Below, one piece after another: positions 23,201-35,815 of a stretch of DNA of 64,000 bases. This DNA is from Dendrocalamus latiflorus. Lineage: Eukaryota > Streptophyta > Magnoliopsida > Poales > Poaceae. The notes beneath the pieces are model-generated. The model saw only the letters and a program-made list of their open reading frames with translations. It searched no databases and had not been told where the DNA came from. How positions within the stretch are numbered: position 1 is the stretch's first letter; the number at the start of each line of letters is the position of its first letter. The stretch spans positions 1,022,447 through 1,086,446 of the forward strand of contig CM029627.1 of NCBI GenBank assembly GCA_017311315.1, written 5' to 3'. A program made the translations under genes and the position numbers.

Positions 23201-25119
23201 ACTTCTAAGTTTTGCATAAGATTTGTTCAAGGCACTAGAAACTTAAACTAATCAAGAATCACAAAGTTTTTAGACTCGTGTTGACTGAATTTGAGAAAAC
23301 CAAGTCTGGAGCATATGAACACAAAAAAACTCTAAAACTCAAATTATTTCTTAATCGTGAGGATTTAAGGCATGATGTATCCTATGTCTATTTTCACATA
23401 TCCTAGCATGTTAATTTAAGCAAAAGTTTGGGTTAGAACATCCATGAATACGAAATCGCAAATCTTGCTCAAGAACAAGTAAAACTAAGTAAAAATATAA
23501 ACAAAAACATGATTGAGATAAAACTTTGATATATTTTCAGTGGATGATTAAGTTTACATACTCATGGATGATTATAAGGTGCAGCTAAAACACTACTCTT
23601 TTCTCTCTCAATTTTTCTCTACCAAAACCATATAAGGAGACACGATGATAGAACAAAACATAAACCCCTAAATTTTCCTTTCCTCCCCTTTAGTAACCAG
23701 CAACATCCCTAATAGATCTAACCCATTAAACCTATCAGGGGAACCCATCAACCCTACTAACATATGTTTTACACAGTCATGCATGTTTTTCAAAGCAATT
23801 ACAAAACTCAACCCGCTAACCCTTTAAAGATTGATCCACTTGTCAATTTTAGCCCTCTTTGACTTAAACCACTTCTCCTCTGTGTTTCCCCGTGCCACGA
23901 TTTTGATCAAAGCATTGACTCGGTATTTGGCTAACTACAAAAATACCCTCGACAAAACTTTCGGACACCTTCCCTTGACTCCATCTTTGCCTTCACCTCA
24001 AAGCATTTCCACATGCATGCTTAGACATGTAGCTTGTAGTGTCCAATGACTAGCCATCACGTCTTCATGCATTCGGATTCTTGGAACCGTCTCTATGTGC
24101 ATCGGCTTTGTCACTTGACGCATAACATGTACTTAACTCGTCTCTTCACCATCCTTGTCTTCTATGCACTTCCTGCTTGAGCCATGTAGCCTCACTCGAA
24201 CTTACATGACTGCTCGGACCTTAGCCCCCCGTCTAGTCCCGGTCCATTGCCGTCGATCGCCAACGTTCTCCAAGCCACTTGCATATGTAAAGACCAAACA
24301 ACTATCTCGAGCACAAATTCCATGTACTTAACTCACATTAATCGAAACCACGCATCATGCAATACAATACAACCAACCAATGACACCTACACTGTGAACA
24401 TACTCATCTAACTCAAAAACCATTTTCACTATTTTCTGATCGCACCTGGCGGTCTAACCGTGGCTACTAGCCAGTCTAACCGCTCAAGAATACAAAAAAT
24501 ACCATATCTAGAAGTTTGGTTAAACTCTATCTAGTTTTAGCTCCAGTTTTTAATTCCAATGATACCTAGTATAAAATCATCCCTAAACAATCCTACATAA
24601 GCGTTTAGTGTTTGTTTTCCCAAAAGTCTATGATCAGGCTACCAGCCATCAGCCGGTCAGGCCGTCTAAACTCTAATAATATATTCTAAAATCTAAATTT
24701 TCTGGACTCCTATAAAATTTTAATTCAATCTTACCAAAATAACAAGTATTCATGGCAAACGTACGGTACGCCCTTCGCATGGTATCTCGAGACGGAATAA
24801 AGTGGAGACCACAACTAACGGAAGGCAAAGGTGACCGGCCGTTATGTGTGTGTGTCTCTGCTGGAGTGGGGGCCTCCGCTCCCACTCGAAAAACGAAAGG
24901 TCCCAGGGTTGAGTGGTGGCCACGTGTCCTCCCATCACATCCTCATCTTCCTTCTCCGCTCGGCTCTCCGTCCTCGCCCGCTCAGAAAAAATTCCCCACT
25001 CCACAAAGGAGTCTGTGACCAAATCTCGTCTCATTGTTCACACAACACAAGCAACCGTCTCCTCTCTCCAAACCTTCATCTCGGATCTCGGCGACCGGAA
25101 GAGAGAGGCGGAAGGAGCC
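20235..25119. other. Repeat-rich intergenic region
   Basis: Near 20525-20600 is a GCGCTAAGCGCTAAACGG / GGCCTAGGCGGCG-type repeat. 20740-21280 is CT-rich, then GA-rich, without recognisable protein. About 22610-24690 looks like a decayed long LTR or similar repeat: it opens TGTAGGATTGATATCGGCAA, has GGTGAATGATTCTCAAAACC, and contains several 'gtctgacc/gtctaacc' motifs near 23060-23120, 24450 and 24640. From about 24700 the pyruvate kinase promoter and 5'UTR begin. No intact gene is seen. Confidence 0.5.
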
Positions 25120-28100
25120 ATGGCGAACATCGACATGGCGGCGATCCTGGCCGACCTGGAGCCCGGCGCCGCCGACGCGCGGGTGCCCAAGACCAAGCTG
25201 GTGTGCACGCTCGGCCCCGCCTCCCGCTCCGTGCCCATGCTCGAGAAGCTGCTCCGCGCCGGCATGAACGTCGCGCGCTTCAACTTCTCCCACGGCACGC
25301 ACGAGTACCACCAGGAGACCCTCGACAATCTCCGCCAGGCCATGCACAGCACCGGCATCCTCTGCGCCGTCATGCTCGACACCAAGGTCTGGTCTCTGAA
25401 CTCTCTTTATCCGCTTGCTCCGCTCTACCTGCTTTACATGGTTGCCTGCTGCTTAGTTTGTTGGATCAGGCCATCTGTTGGTGGTGGTTCGGTTTTGGGG
25501 GAGTAGCTTTGGTTGCTTTAGGTCCGAGGGAGGAGGATTTGCGCTGGGATCTACTGATCTGTTCATCGGGAGCAGCTTGGGCGGATTTGGACGTACCATG
25601 GTTGAATTAGGATTCGAACTTTGGTGGTTTCGGCTTTTTGAGGGCTCGACAAAATGGTACCAGGTGTTAGATCGGCTTGCGGCTGTGCCTTTGCCTTGTC
25701 GCACAAGGTTGGATCTTGGATTGGTCTCACGCTTGTGTCCACATGTAGGTAATTTTGGATCTTACGACGGTTATGGATTCTGAAGTAGTCTGGTTTGCCG
25801 TGGCTGCCGGTTAAGGTGTTGGTGAAATGGAAGCAGAATTAGTTTTAGATTTTGTCTGTATGCTGTTCAAGTTACTCTGTCTCTCGGTAGTTTGGTTGTG
25901 TGTTTAATTGGCGAGAGATTACTTGAATGTTGGTGTATTTGAAGGTTGGTTTGGCTGCTTCTTAGGTTATAGTATTAAATCATCCCGTCTCTCCAGATCT
26001 TAAGGATTGACATGGTTTTTTTTTCGGCCGAAAACCAGCCGGTAACCGGTATTACTGGGTTTACCGGTGACCCCGGTAGAAATCCAAACCGGCTCCGAAA
26101 AATTCGTTTTGCATGAATTTTGTCAAATTTAGAAGGAATTTTTGCCAAAATTTGTTTAAAAATTTTTGGCAGATACATTGAACCGATTTTCGGCCGGTTA
26201 TCGCCGATAACCGGCTGGTATGAATTTAAATTTCAAATTTTGTTTGAATTTTTCGTACCGAATTTCTCCAGAAAAAATAAAAACCAGCTAAACCGGACTT
26301 ACCGACCCCCTCCGGTTTAAAATAAAAACCGGTAAAAAAACCCTGAGGATTGATGGGTTTGAAGTGAAATGTTCAAGCCATCGAGCTTGGTTTGCTGGTA
26401 TTGATGGCTTTTGTAGGAGTTTTTAGTTGTTCTTCTTAATTTCGTCGATGCATGCACACCATGCAGTATATGAGGAAATCACAAAAATCTTATTTGGCAT
26501 AACGATGCATGCTTAGAGTAGTTGTTTACTATATAACGGCTTAGTGTTTCATCACATACATAACTAGTTCCTCATTTTATTTTGCTTATCTTCACGGTTC
26601 ACATGATCATATTTGATGGTTTGCTTTGTTATTTGTATAGGCTACAATTAGACTGGTCCTGGACTCAGTTGCTCTTATTGTGGCGTTAGTTGCTCTTATT
26701 GTGGCGTTTTCTCCTGTTAATCTTTCCATACTGTGTAGGTTGTACTGTGTAGCGCTTATACTGTGTACTATTTGATGACTGTCCTAAAACTTTCTTTCAT
26801 TGCTGCAGGGTCCTGAGATTCGTACTGGATTTTTGAAGAATGGTAAACCAATCAAGCTAACAAAGGGTCAAGAACTCACAGTTACCACTGATTATGATAT
26901 CAAGGGCGACGACAATATGATCTCTATGAGTTACAAGAAACTACCTGTTGATGTGAAGCCTGGAAATGTCATACTATGTGCAGATGGTACCATCTCCTTG
27001 ACTGTTCTGTCTTGTGATCCAGATGCTGGAACTGTGAGATGCAGGTGTGAGAACACTGCAATGCTTGGTGAGAGAAAGAATTGCAATTTGCCAGGAATTG
27101 TTGTGGATCTTCCTACACTGACTGAGAAAGATAAAGAAGATATTTTGGGATGGGGTGTGCCAAATGACATTGACATGATTGCTCTTTCGTTTGTCCGTAA
27201 AGGATCGGATTTGGTGACCGTCAGACAGGTTCTTGGACAGCATGCAAAGCATATAAAGTTAATGTCAAAGGTTTGTATGTAGTTACTGTCAGCTATTCTA
27301 CTGGTTTTGTTAGTTTTCTCTCTGCATAATTTACTCAACCTCTTGATATTCTCTGCAATAAAACCAGGCCAACTGAGAGATAATTCTTCTTCCAGTGAGC
27401 TGCTTTAGTGCTTTACACTTCAGTCCTTTGTTGAGACATACTGGAACCCAATTTGTTCTGTTCTTGGTTGTCTGTTATATATGTATTATATAGCTATGTA
27501 TTTACCCTATTGTGTAAGAGATTTTCTCATATATACCATACCTGTACATTTATATATATTGGTCCATTGGCCTCATGATGAATATAAGCACTATTCATAA
27601 CATGGTATTAGAGCATACCTAGGGTTTTTTTGTTGCCGCCACTGTTTTTGGCCTGCTGGTTCATCCTCCAGCTGCCACCGTCGCCGGTTTCGCCCGTCGC
27701 CGCCGACGCTTCGCTGCTACTGCTCTTCTCCACCTTAGTCGTCACTGGCTTTCTACTGATCTGCACCGTCGTTGTCGCCATCGGGAGTCCACACACCGCC
27801 GGCTCTTCCATCGAGGACATTGTCGGCTCTTCCGCAGGGAAGCTGGTTGCCTCTCCGGTCGCCGCCGAGGCTCCTCGTGTCGACGCCCAACGCTCGGTGC
27901 CCAAGGTCACCGGAGCCAGTCGCCGTTTGCTTGGAGTTACCGCGAGGACTCGTCACTTTTCGCGCGTCGGTTGGTCGTCGTCGTCCGCGTCGACGTCTTT
28001 TGTTGTGGCCGCCGGCGGTGTCTTCGCTTGTCCGGTCGGAGATCGCTCGCCGCCTGCCACTCGGAGATCGCCCGCCGCCCGTCTGGTGCCCAGTGACCCG

Positions 28101-31100
28101 ACCGATCGGGTCTGATCTGAACGATCTGATCTGTGAGTTATACTAGTTAAAAAAAGAAAAGAGAAAATATCTTCTTTTGCATGCACCGTTTTTGTTCCTC
28201 GTTGCCCAGTAATCTTCGTTGGTCTTAATTATCGAGACTGGTTTCAGCACATGTGCCTCCACTTGTGTGGTCAACACCTTTGGGAGTTTCTTACTGGTGA
28301 GTTGCCTTGTCTGTCTCGCCCTACTCCACCTACTGAGCATGTACTTCCGAAGGATGCTTCTGAAGACACTCATATAAAGGCATCTGAAGTTTTTGAGGAT
28401 ACCATAGAGACTTTTTAGACTCAGTATGTTGCTTACAAGACATGGACTGATAAGGATGTCCGTGCTTCTGCTATTCTAGTTGCTAGCATGGAGGTGCATC
28501 TGATTGGTGTTGTTGGTTTGGCTTCCGCACAGGCAATATGGGCACATCTACGCAACTGCTACGAGCCATCTGGTGATTCCGTGTCCCTTGTGTGTCAAGA
28601 GCAGTCGCTGCAACAGGGAGATGCCACTGTGGACGAGTTTTATGCTCAGCTATCCGTGCTATGGCGTCAGATCGACTCTTTGGGGCCAGCTGTTTGCCGC
28701 ACCTGTCAGTGCTGTCATTGTCAGCAGTCTCACCTAGAGCTTTGCTGCATTTACGACTTTTTGACACGTCTCCGGTCTGAGTTTGAGCAGACTTGTGCTC
28801 AGTTGCTGACTCGTCACCCTTGTGTGATTCCGTTGGAGGCTCTTGCAGCTGTTCGTATTAAGGAGATTCGCCTCTGTGGTGCGGGTCTGTTGTCGTCATC
28901 ATTGTTTCCTTCGGTTTTGGCGGCTCCTCCAACTTCTACACCTGCTGCGCCTCCGGTTCTTCCTTCACCAGTTGCGCCTCCAGTGACAGCTCTGTTGGTA
29001 GGAGACTCCACTGCACCTATTACAATAAGGATGGACATGTGGAGCAGTTTTGCTACAGAAAGAAAGATTTTTGTCGTGGTACTCGTCCTCTGAGGGGTAC
29101 TAGAGGTTCTTTCTCTTAGCAGAGTTCTGGTGCCTCTGACACTTAGGAGTTTCTCACACTGTTAGGTCGCATGGTTGCTTCTATATTGTCCGGTTTTGCT
29201 GGTCCTATTGCTTAGTCTTCCGGTGAGAGACCACCTTCTACTTCTCCTTCAGGTATATCACCTTGGATGCTTGATTCTGGTGCATCGTTTCATATGACAT
29301 CTAATTCCACCAGTCTCACTTCCATTGGTCCTTTAACTGGTCCTATCACTGTTCAAATAGCAGATGTTATCTCTCTTTCAAAATTATCGTTTCATGTTCC
29401 TGTTGTTTCTCATGTTCCAAAACTAACCATTCAGCTTATCTCTGCCGGTCAGCTCACTGATTATAGTTGTCGTGCTATTCTCGATTCTGATTCTTGTTGT
29501 GTTTAGGATCGTCGCACGGGGACTCTGGTTGGTACTGGCCCTCACCGTCATAACTCACGACGACTCTGGGAGCTTGACTAACTTCATCTTCCTTTCACTG
29601 TCCCTATTAGTCTTGTCGTCTCCACCACGGCCTCCACTGTATCTTTTGCTCAGTGGCATTATCGTTTAGGACATCTTTGTGAGTCACGTATGTCTTCATT
29701 ACTTTGTCGTGGTCTTTTATAGTCTGTGTTTGGTAATGCTTCTCTCAATTGTCAGGGTTGTAAGCTTGGCAAACAGTTTCAACCCCCCTATCCTTCCAGT
29801 GAGTCAGTGTCCTAGCCTCCTTTTGATCTTGTTCATTCTGATGTATGGGGACCAGCTCCTTTCGTTTCAAAAGGTCATCGATATTATATAATTTTTATTG
29901 ATGATTTTTCTCGGCATACATGGATATTGTTGTAGGGGTGGCTCAACTCTCTGTGACTAGGCATTGCAACTGGCCCAATATGTAATATGCCCAATAGTAC
30001 AGAGAAATGTACCAATGTAACCTTACCTTTTGTAATTACCAAAAGGGTAGGATGAGAAATTCCCATCCTACTCTATTCATGTATATAACCCCCAAGAGGG
30101 TTATCAGAAGGGGGATTCACTCATTTTACACATGATCGGCACCGCGTGGGAGCCGCGTACGATGCCTACGGCCCTTGCCCGTGCCTCTAAAAGGGGAAGC
30201 ACATCCGCTCACCAAGGGAGGACGGAAGAGAAAATGGAGGGAGAAACAAAGGCAGATACAGGCGCAGAGGAAAAACACAGATCGAGCACTCGCAAACAAG
30301 TTAGGGCCCTGACAAACTCAGGGGAGTTCGCCGCCAACGTTGAGACTTCGTCCGACCACCTTGTGGTCGTAAACGCTTTGTCCGACCGCTCGCGGTAGAG
30401 ACTTTGTACGACCACGTCGTGGTCATAGACGCTTTGTCCGACCGCTCGCGGTAGAGACTTCGTCCGACCACGTCATGGTCGTAGACGCTTTGTCCGAACG
30501 CCTCGCAGGCGTATACGCTTCTTCCGATCGCCTAGCAGTCGAGACTTCATCCGACCACCTCGTGGTCATAGACATTTCTCGCGCGCGCAAGGTTTCAACC
30601 CGCTACCAACTCCGTCGATGCCAAGTTCAAAGGGGATGGGCCGCGCACGCAAGGATTCATCTCCACCGACCTCAACAAGTTTGAAGGGTCGAGGATAGAC
30701 CGTGCGCGCAAGTCTTCGGCCCGCCGCTGACTTCGTCGACGCCAAGTCTGAAGGGTCTTAATGCGTACGGGACGGAGTGCACGCGCACGCAAGTCTTCGC
30801 CACCGTCTTCGAGACTTCTTCCGACCACCTTGTGGTCGTAGATGATTCATTCGACTGCCTCGCGGTTGAGAGCTTGTTCGACCACGTCGCGGTCATAGAT
30901 GCTTCGTCCGACCGCCTCGCGGTCGAAGGTCGTGACTTTGTTCGACCGCCTCGTGGTCGTAGACGCTTCGCTTGACCGTCTCGCGGTCAAGACTTCACCC
31001 GACCACGTGGTTGTAGACGTTTCTCGTGCACGCAAGGCTTCGACCCGCCGTTGACCTCGTCACCGCCAAGTCCAAACGGTAGGGGACAGACCGCGCGCAT

Positions 31101-33918
31101 CAGACATTCCTCCCGCCGCCGACTTCGCCAACAAGTCCAAAGGGTGGTACGGACCGCGCGCTGGAGATTCGTCTCGCCACCGACTTCATCGACACCAAGC
31201 CCAAACGGTGGGGGATGGACCATGTGCGTCGGAGATTTGTCTTGCCATCGCCTTCGTTGACCCCAAGTCCGAAGGGTGGGAGATGGGCAGCGTGCGCAAG
31301 GGTTCGTCTCAAAGGGTGCGGAATGGAGCGCACACGCACGCAAGTCTGCGCCACCAAATTCGAGACTTTGTCCAACCAACTTGTGGTCGTAGACGCATCG
31401 TTCTACCACCTCGCGGCCGGAGGTCGAGACTTCGTTGGACTGCCTCATGGTCGTAGACACTTCGTCCGACCGTCCCTTGGTCGAGACTTAGCCTGACCAC
31501 GTGGTCGTAGACGTTTCTTGCGCGCGCAAGGCTTCCACCCGCCACCAACCTTGTCGACGCCAAGTCCGAACGGTAGGGGACGGACCGCGCGTGTTAGACA
31601 TTTGTCCCGCTATTGACTTCACCTTCATGTGCCGCCCACGTCGGAAATAGGACATCGATGACACGACTGTGCCCTTGGCGTGGGACTTACTCGCACGCGC
31701 CTATGTGCCGCTCAAGTCCGGGCCGAGCGAAAGAACCCGGCACCGGTAGATCTACAACATCCACACCCTCGGGGGCTGGAGGTACCAATTGGATCAGCTC
31801 GCCCATCAGGACCTTCGTGCTTGCTGGCGGGGGACGGGAGGCTAGGATAATTGGTCACGTCAGCTCGCCCATCGTGACCTCCGTGCTTGCTGTCGAGGGA
31901 GTACCGTTGTAGGGATGGCCTGACTCTTCGTGACTGGGCCTTGCAACTGGCCCAATATGAATAGGCCCAATAGTATAGAGGAGTGTACCAATGTACCCTC
32001 ACCTTTTGTAATTTTCAAAGGGGTAGAATGAGAATTTTCTATCCTATCCTATTCATGTATATAAACCCCAAGAGGAGTATGAGAAGGGGGTCTACTCATT
32101 TTACACACGAGCTCTCTCTCTCTCTCTCCTGTCTCTAACTCTCTCTAGCTCTACTCCTCCCATGGAGAAAGGGGTACCCTGTACTCCCTTTATGTCATCT
32201 CGTAGTGAGGTTCTATCTGTCTATAAGACTTTTGCCACCATGGTATGTACTCAATTTAACTCCTATTCATGTTTTGTTGCGCTGATTCTGTTGGAGAGTA
32301 CTTGTCGGGAGTTCTTCGTGGTTTTGTTGCTGAGCAGGGTACTCTCTCTCAGTTTTCTTGTCGTGGTGCTCATGCTCAGAATGATGTGGCTGAATGCAAG
32401 CATCGTTATCTTTTTGAAGCAGCTCGTGCTCTCATGCTTGCATCTGCTATTCCACCACACTTCTAGGCTAAGACTGTTTCTACTGACACTTTTCTGGTCA
32501 ACATTTAGCCCTCTGCTCTTCAGGGTGGAATCCCAGTTGAGCGTCTCTGTGGCCAGACTCCTGATTATTCTAGTCTTCACCTCTTTGGGTATGTGTGTGC
32601 GCGCGCTATGTTCTTCTTGCGCCTCGTGAGCACACTAAGCCATTCATAACACTGTCATACTGCTATTCTAGTGGTTCTGTTCCCGGTTATAAACAATGTT
32701 ATACCCCAATTTGTGCTATGTTAGGGAAAATGCAAAAATACTTCTATGTGCTTTCCGCTAGGATAATTAACTTGTTTTGAACTACAGTGTTGTATTCACT
32801 AGAACCTTTTGCACAATTGGTTGAGCAAAGGCTTTGCCTCTTTTTCCATGTATTTCCACCTGGTAAGGTTTATTATACTTCCTGGTACTCGTAAAATTTA
32901 TTCAGATTATACAAACTTATTTGCTGCTATGTAACTGGAATTCTGGACCTAGATGGTTTCGTACTAAAAATCATTGCTATAAGATGATAAAATCGAACTG
33001 CCATGATGATAAAATCTACTTGGCTGATGATAATATACCTATGTGCTTGCTTTTGACCATGTTGGTTATGGTGTTGTGTATCTGATTTCTTTCTTAATTA
33101 TGTAGGTTGAAAACCAAGAGGGTGTTGTAAACTTCGATGAGATCTTGAGGGAAACTGATGCCTTTATGGTTGCTAGAGGTGATCTAGGAATGGAGATTCC
33201 AGTTGAGAAGATATTCCTTGCACAGAAGATGATGATTTACAAGTGCAACCTTGCTGGCAAGCCTGTTGTTACTGCTACTCAGATGCTTGAATCGATGATC
33301 AAATCCCCCAGGCCAACTCGTGCTGAGGCCACTGACGTTGCAAATGCTGTTCTTGATGGAACCGACTGCGTCATGCTTAGTGGTGAGAGCGCTGCTGGAG
33401 CATACCCTGAGTTGGCTGTGAAGATCATGGCTCGTATCTGCGTAGAGGCAGAGTCTTCCCTGGATTACGAGGCTATCTTCAAGGAGATGATCAGGTCTGC
33501 GCCCCTTCCGATGAGCCCATTGGAGTCTCTTGCATCCTCTGCTGTACAAACTGCCAACAAGGCCAAGGCTACACTGATTGTCGTCTTGACTCGGGGTGGC
33601 ACCACGGCCAAGCTGGTCGCAAAGTACCGGCCCAGGGTTCCGATCTTCTCTGTGGTTGTCCCTGTGCTAACAACCGACTCTTTCGACTGGACCATCAGCT
33701 CGGAGGGCCCGGCGAGGTACAGCCTGATCTACAGAGGTCTCATTCCTCTCCTTGCCGAGGGCTCTGCTAAGGCCACGGATTCAGAGTCGACAGAGGTGAT
33801 CCTGGAGGCTGCGCTGAAGTCGGCTGTACAGAAGCAGTTGTGCAAGCCCGGTGATGCCGTCGTTGCTCTGCACAGAATCGGCGTCGCTTCTGTCATCAAG
33901 ATCTGCATTGTTAAGTGA
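25120..33918 (+). CDS. Cytosolic pyruvate kinase, 513 aa
   Basis: It catalyses phosphoenolpyruvate + ADP to pyruvate + ATP, the last glycolytic step, in the cytosol. Exons are 25120-25386 (267 nt), 26809-27270 (462) and 33106-33918 (813), all GT-AG and phase 0, 1542 nt in total. No transit peptide precedes MANIDMAAILADLEPGAADA, which fits the cytosolic class. N-terminal barrel motifs: KTKLVCTLGPASRS and MNVARFNFSHGTHEYH (residues ~20-70), then LDTK|GPEIRTG across intron 1. The B domain is in exon 2. The PK signature LMSK|VENQEGV is cut by intron 2 exactly after the catalytic-region Lys. Then come MVARGDLGMEIP, TATQMLESM and the C-terminal domain to KICIVK. The 5.8-kb second intron holds nested retroelements. 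Regulation cannot be read. The gene resembles rice OsPK1-type sequences from memory. Confidence 0.95.
25990..26345. repeat. ACCGGT-rich intronic repeat
   Basis: Variants of CCGGTAACCGG, TTCGGCCGGTTATCG and AAAACCGGT recur with AAATTT-rich spacers inside pyruvate kinase intron 1. The type recurs in grass genomes. I see no clear target duplication. Confidence 0.5.
29931..32107 (+). mobile_element. Non-autonomous LTR element nested in the copia integrase region
   Basis: LTR-like repeats at 29931 to about 30132 and 31908 to about 32107 both open TGTAGGG, share CAACTGGCCCAATATG and TCATGTATATAA, and end near CTCATTTTACACA. A GGCACCGCGTGGGAGCCG sequence after the 5' copy may be a primer site. The interior (about 1.8 kb) has no retroviral-type protein and is filled with short palindromes. 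After the 3' copy, 32108-32190 (CT-rich) has no counterpart at the 5' side, so LTR ends and target duplication are not fixed. The copia integrase frame flanks it on both sides. Confidence 0.7.
30340..31500. repeat. Array of short palindromes (GACCAC-n-GTGGTC / GACCGC-n-GCGGTC)
   Basis: About eighteen units of roughly 30 bp each carry a hairpin followed by a GTAGACGCTTCGTCC or GAGACTTCGTCC spacer. Examples: GACCACCTTGTGGTC (near 30353), GACCACGTCGTGGTC (30409), GACCACCTCGTGGTC (30556), GACCGCCTCGCGGTC (30911). A second module (CGTCGACGCCAAGTCC...GGACGGACCGCGCG) separates two palindrome blocks. No protein is predicted. Confidence 0.75.
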
Positions 33919-35815
33919 TCATCAGGCGCGGTGACTTGAGCGCCATGGTCCATCTTGCTGGGTTATTGTGGCAAAACTTCCATGCTTGTTTTACTATCTT
34001 TCGGAGACAAATAATTTACCCTCATCGTCCTTGCAGTTTGCAGGGTGCCTTTCGTTACATAGATTTGAGCTGGTAAATGAGGAGAGAGAGGACTCCATTG
34101 TGTAGAGCTCTATTATTGTCTATGCTCTTTAGTATTTGACAGGTGGATTCTATTTCATGCCTGCACAATTTTCTCGTACCTGTTGCCGGTTGTATTGTGG
34201 AGTACTCTTTTTGGTGGTGATGGCAATACATATGGTAATATGATTGGCATCTACCGAGTTGAAGTTGAATGAAAATCATTGGTAGGAATCTGATGGAACA
34301 GTTCATGGACTATTGTTCAGCATCGAGATTTGTTTGGATTAGTATGGTGGCCCGCGTACGTACGTGGATATTATTTTTAGAGTATATTTAATTGATTTAA
34401 AGGTACATATGTGATAGATAATAAAGGAACTACGTGCGAAAAATAAAGTGATGGATAATAAAGGAACTACGCTCGAAAAATAAAGGTTGCAGGTCACGTA
34501 AAAGAATTCAAATATTAGAATTTTAAGAATGATACCACTTCGGTTTAATTTTTATATTTGTAGAATTAGTTTTATTTATGGTATTAATGTATAGTAGTAT
34601 ATGTTAAAACAAAGGATATAGATTATATCTTTACCTGTTCTTTATAATTTTTAATTAGCATCTCTAATAATAAAGATAATAGTTGTATTCATATTAATAT
34701 AATTAAAAGAATGCAAATTATAATTAATTATAGACAAGTTCGCTTCTGTGTGTGGATAGTTTTATTCCATTTTTAACATTTCGTGTCTTAATTTCATACG
34801 AGAGTTTCTTAACTATACGTGCATGCATACCATGGTGTAAATCAAATTTATGCACATTTTTATCAAGTTCGTGCCTATACGTGGATCGCTCGAGTTTAAT
34901 TCTATCTATACCATCTTGTACCTTAATTTCATATAAAAGTTTCCTAACTATACGTGTATGTGGTATTTAATTCTATCTATACCATCTAGTACCTTAATTT
35001 TATATAAAAGTTTCCTAACTATACGTGTATGTATACCACGTTACAAATCAACTCCATGCATGCTTCCATAGATCAAGAAAAGGAAGCAGATGCTTAGGGA
35101 GGAAGAAGAAAAGAAATGATGAAGGAGAAGGAAAACAAAGAGGAGAAGGAAAGAAAAAATGAAAGAATTTTTTGTTGACTCAAGTTTACACGTGTATATG
35201 ACAGGATACTACGATAATAAAAACTTGTTCATGTAGATGCCATGCCAGTTAAAATCATCTTCTATCAATTTTAGGAGGTAAAGTAAACGGTATTGATAGT
35301 TGACAGAGGTAAAACATCCGATTTTATACTTTTAGATTGAAAATTAGATCATTGTAAGAATTCAGGAGTAAAATAAATTTATTCCTAAGTATATTAATTA
35401 ACTTCCTCTACAAATATTGATGGCTTGAGATCCAACGGGGACCAATCAAACATGAAAATTAACTTCTCTGTTTTTTTGAAGCAACCGCAACCTCGTACTT
35501 GCTTTGGAGGCCAAGTATCGATAAGTTTGTCGCTGCAAAGAAGAAAGCGTCGATACAAGGAATCGCTATATATCATGCGCATCCATGCGATAAGTCTGCG
35601 ATCCACGCGGTGGCTCACTGGACGCCCGAGTCCGGCGGAGCAGAAAAAGGGTAATCGCGCCTAAACCAACCGTCCACGAGAAAGGGCAAGAAAGGCAAGC
35701 ATCCGTGAAAAAGCACGGCACGCCATGGCACGCACAGTTTTCCTCGCCTTAGCCGGGTGGGCGTGAAGGAGCTAGACACGGGCAATGCGGCCTTCCTCCG
35801 GCCCGGCCGCCACAG
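33919..35815. other. Pyruvate kinase 3'UTR and AT-rich intergenic DNA
   Basis: The 3'UTR probably ends by about 34330. Then follows AT-rich sequence with a diverged direct repeat at about 34752-35050 and purine-rich sequence at 35075-35170. Sequence upstream of 35816 is GC-rich and is the DUF639 gene's promoter and leader. No other gene is supported. Confidence 0.5.
34752..35050 (+). repeat. Three diverged direct repeats of ~85-110 bp
   Basis: Copies share CTATACCATCT(T/A)GTACC, TTAATTT(C/T)ATATAAAAG and TTTCCTAACTATACGTGTAT. They start near 34752, 34878 and 34965. The first is the most diverged. Confidence 0.75.

Larger units (their letters stand above)
27473..32700 (+). mobile_element. Broken Ty1/copia retrotransposon in pyruvate kinase intron 2
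   Basis: An LTR end (CACTATTCATAACA, to 27602) is followed by the PBS TGGTATTAGAGC at 27603. The LTR start near 27473 is a guess. Gag-like sequence runs about 28200-29000 (KTWTDKDVRASAILVASMEV, QGDATVDEFYAQLSVLWRQ). A zinc-knuckle remnant lies near 29010-29075, then the aspartic protease (LDSGASFHMTSNSTSL, about 29270). Integrase begins near 29830 and is broken at 29930 by another element, resuming near 32185 (SRSEVLSVYKTFATMV, then ADSVGEYL, to PREHTK near 32640). Many in-frame stops are present. RT, RNase H and the 3' LTR are missing, so the element is truncated at about 32700. Confidence 0.8.

Noticed and set aside
30340..31500. CRISPR-like array
   Set aside because: The units are palindromes with similar spacers in a plant LTR element, not identical repeats with unique spacers.
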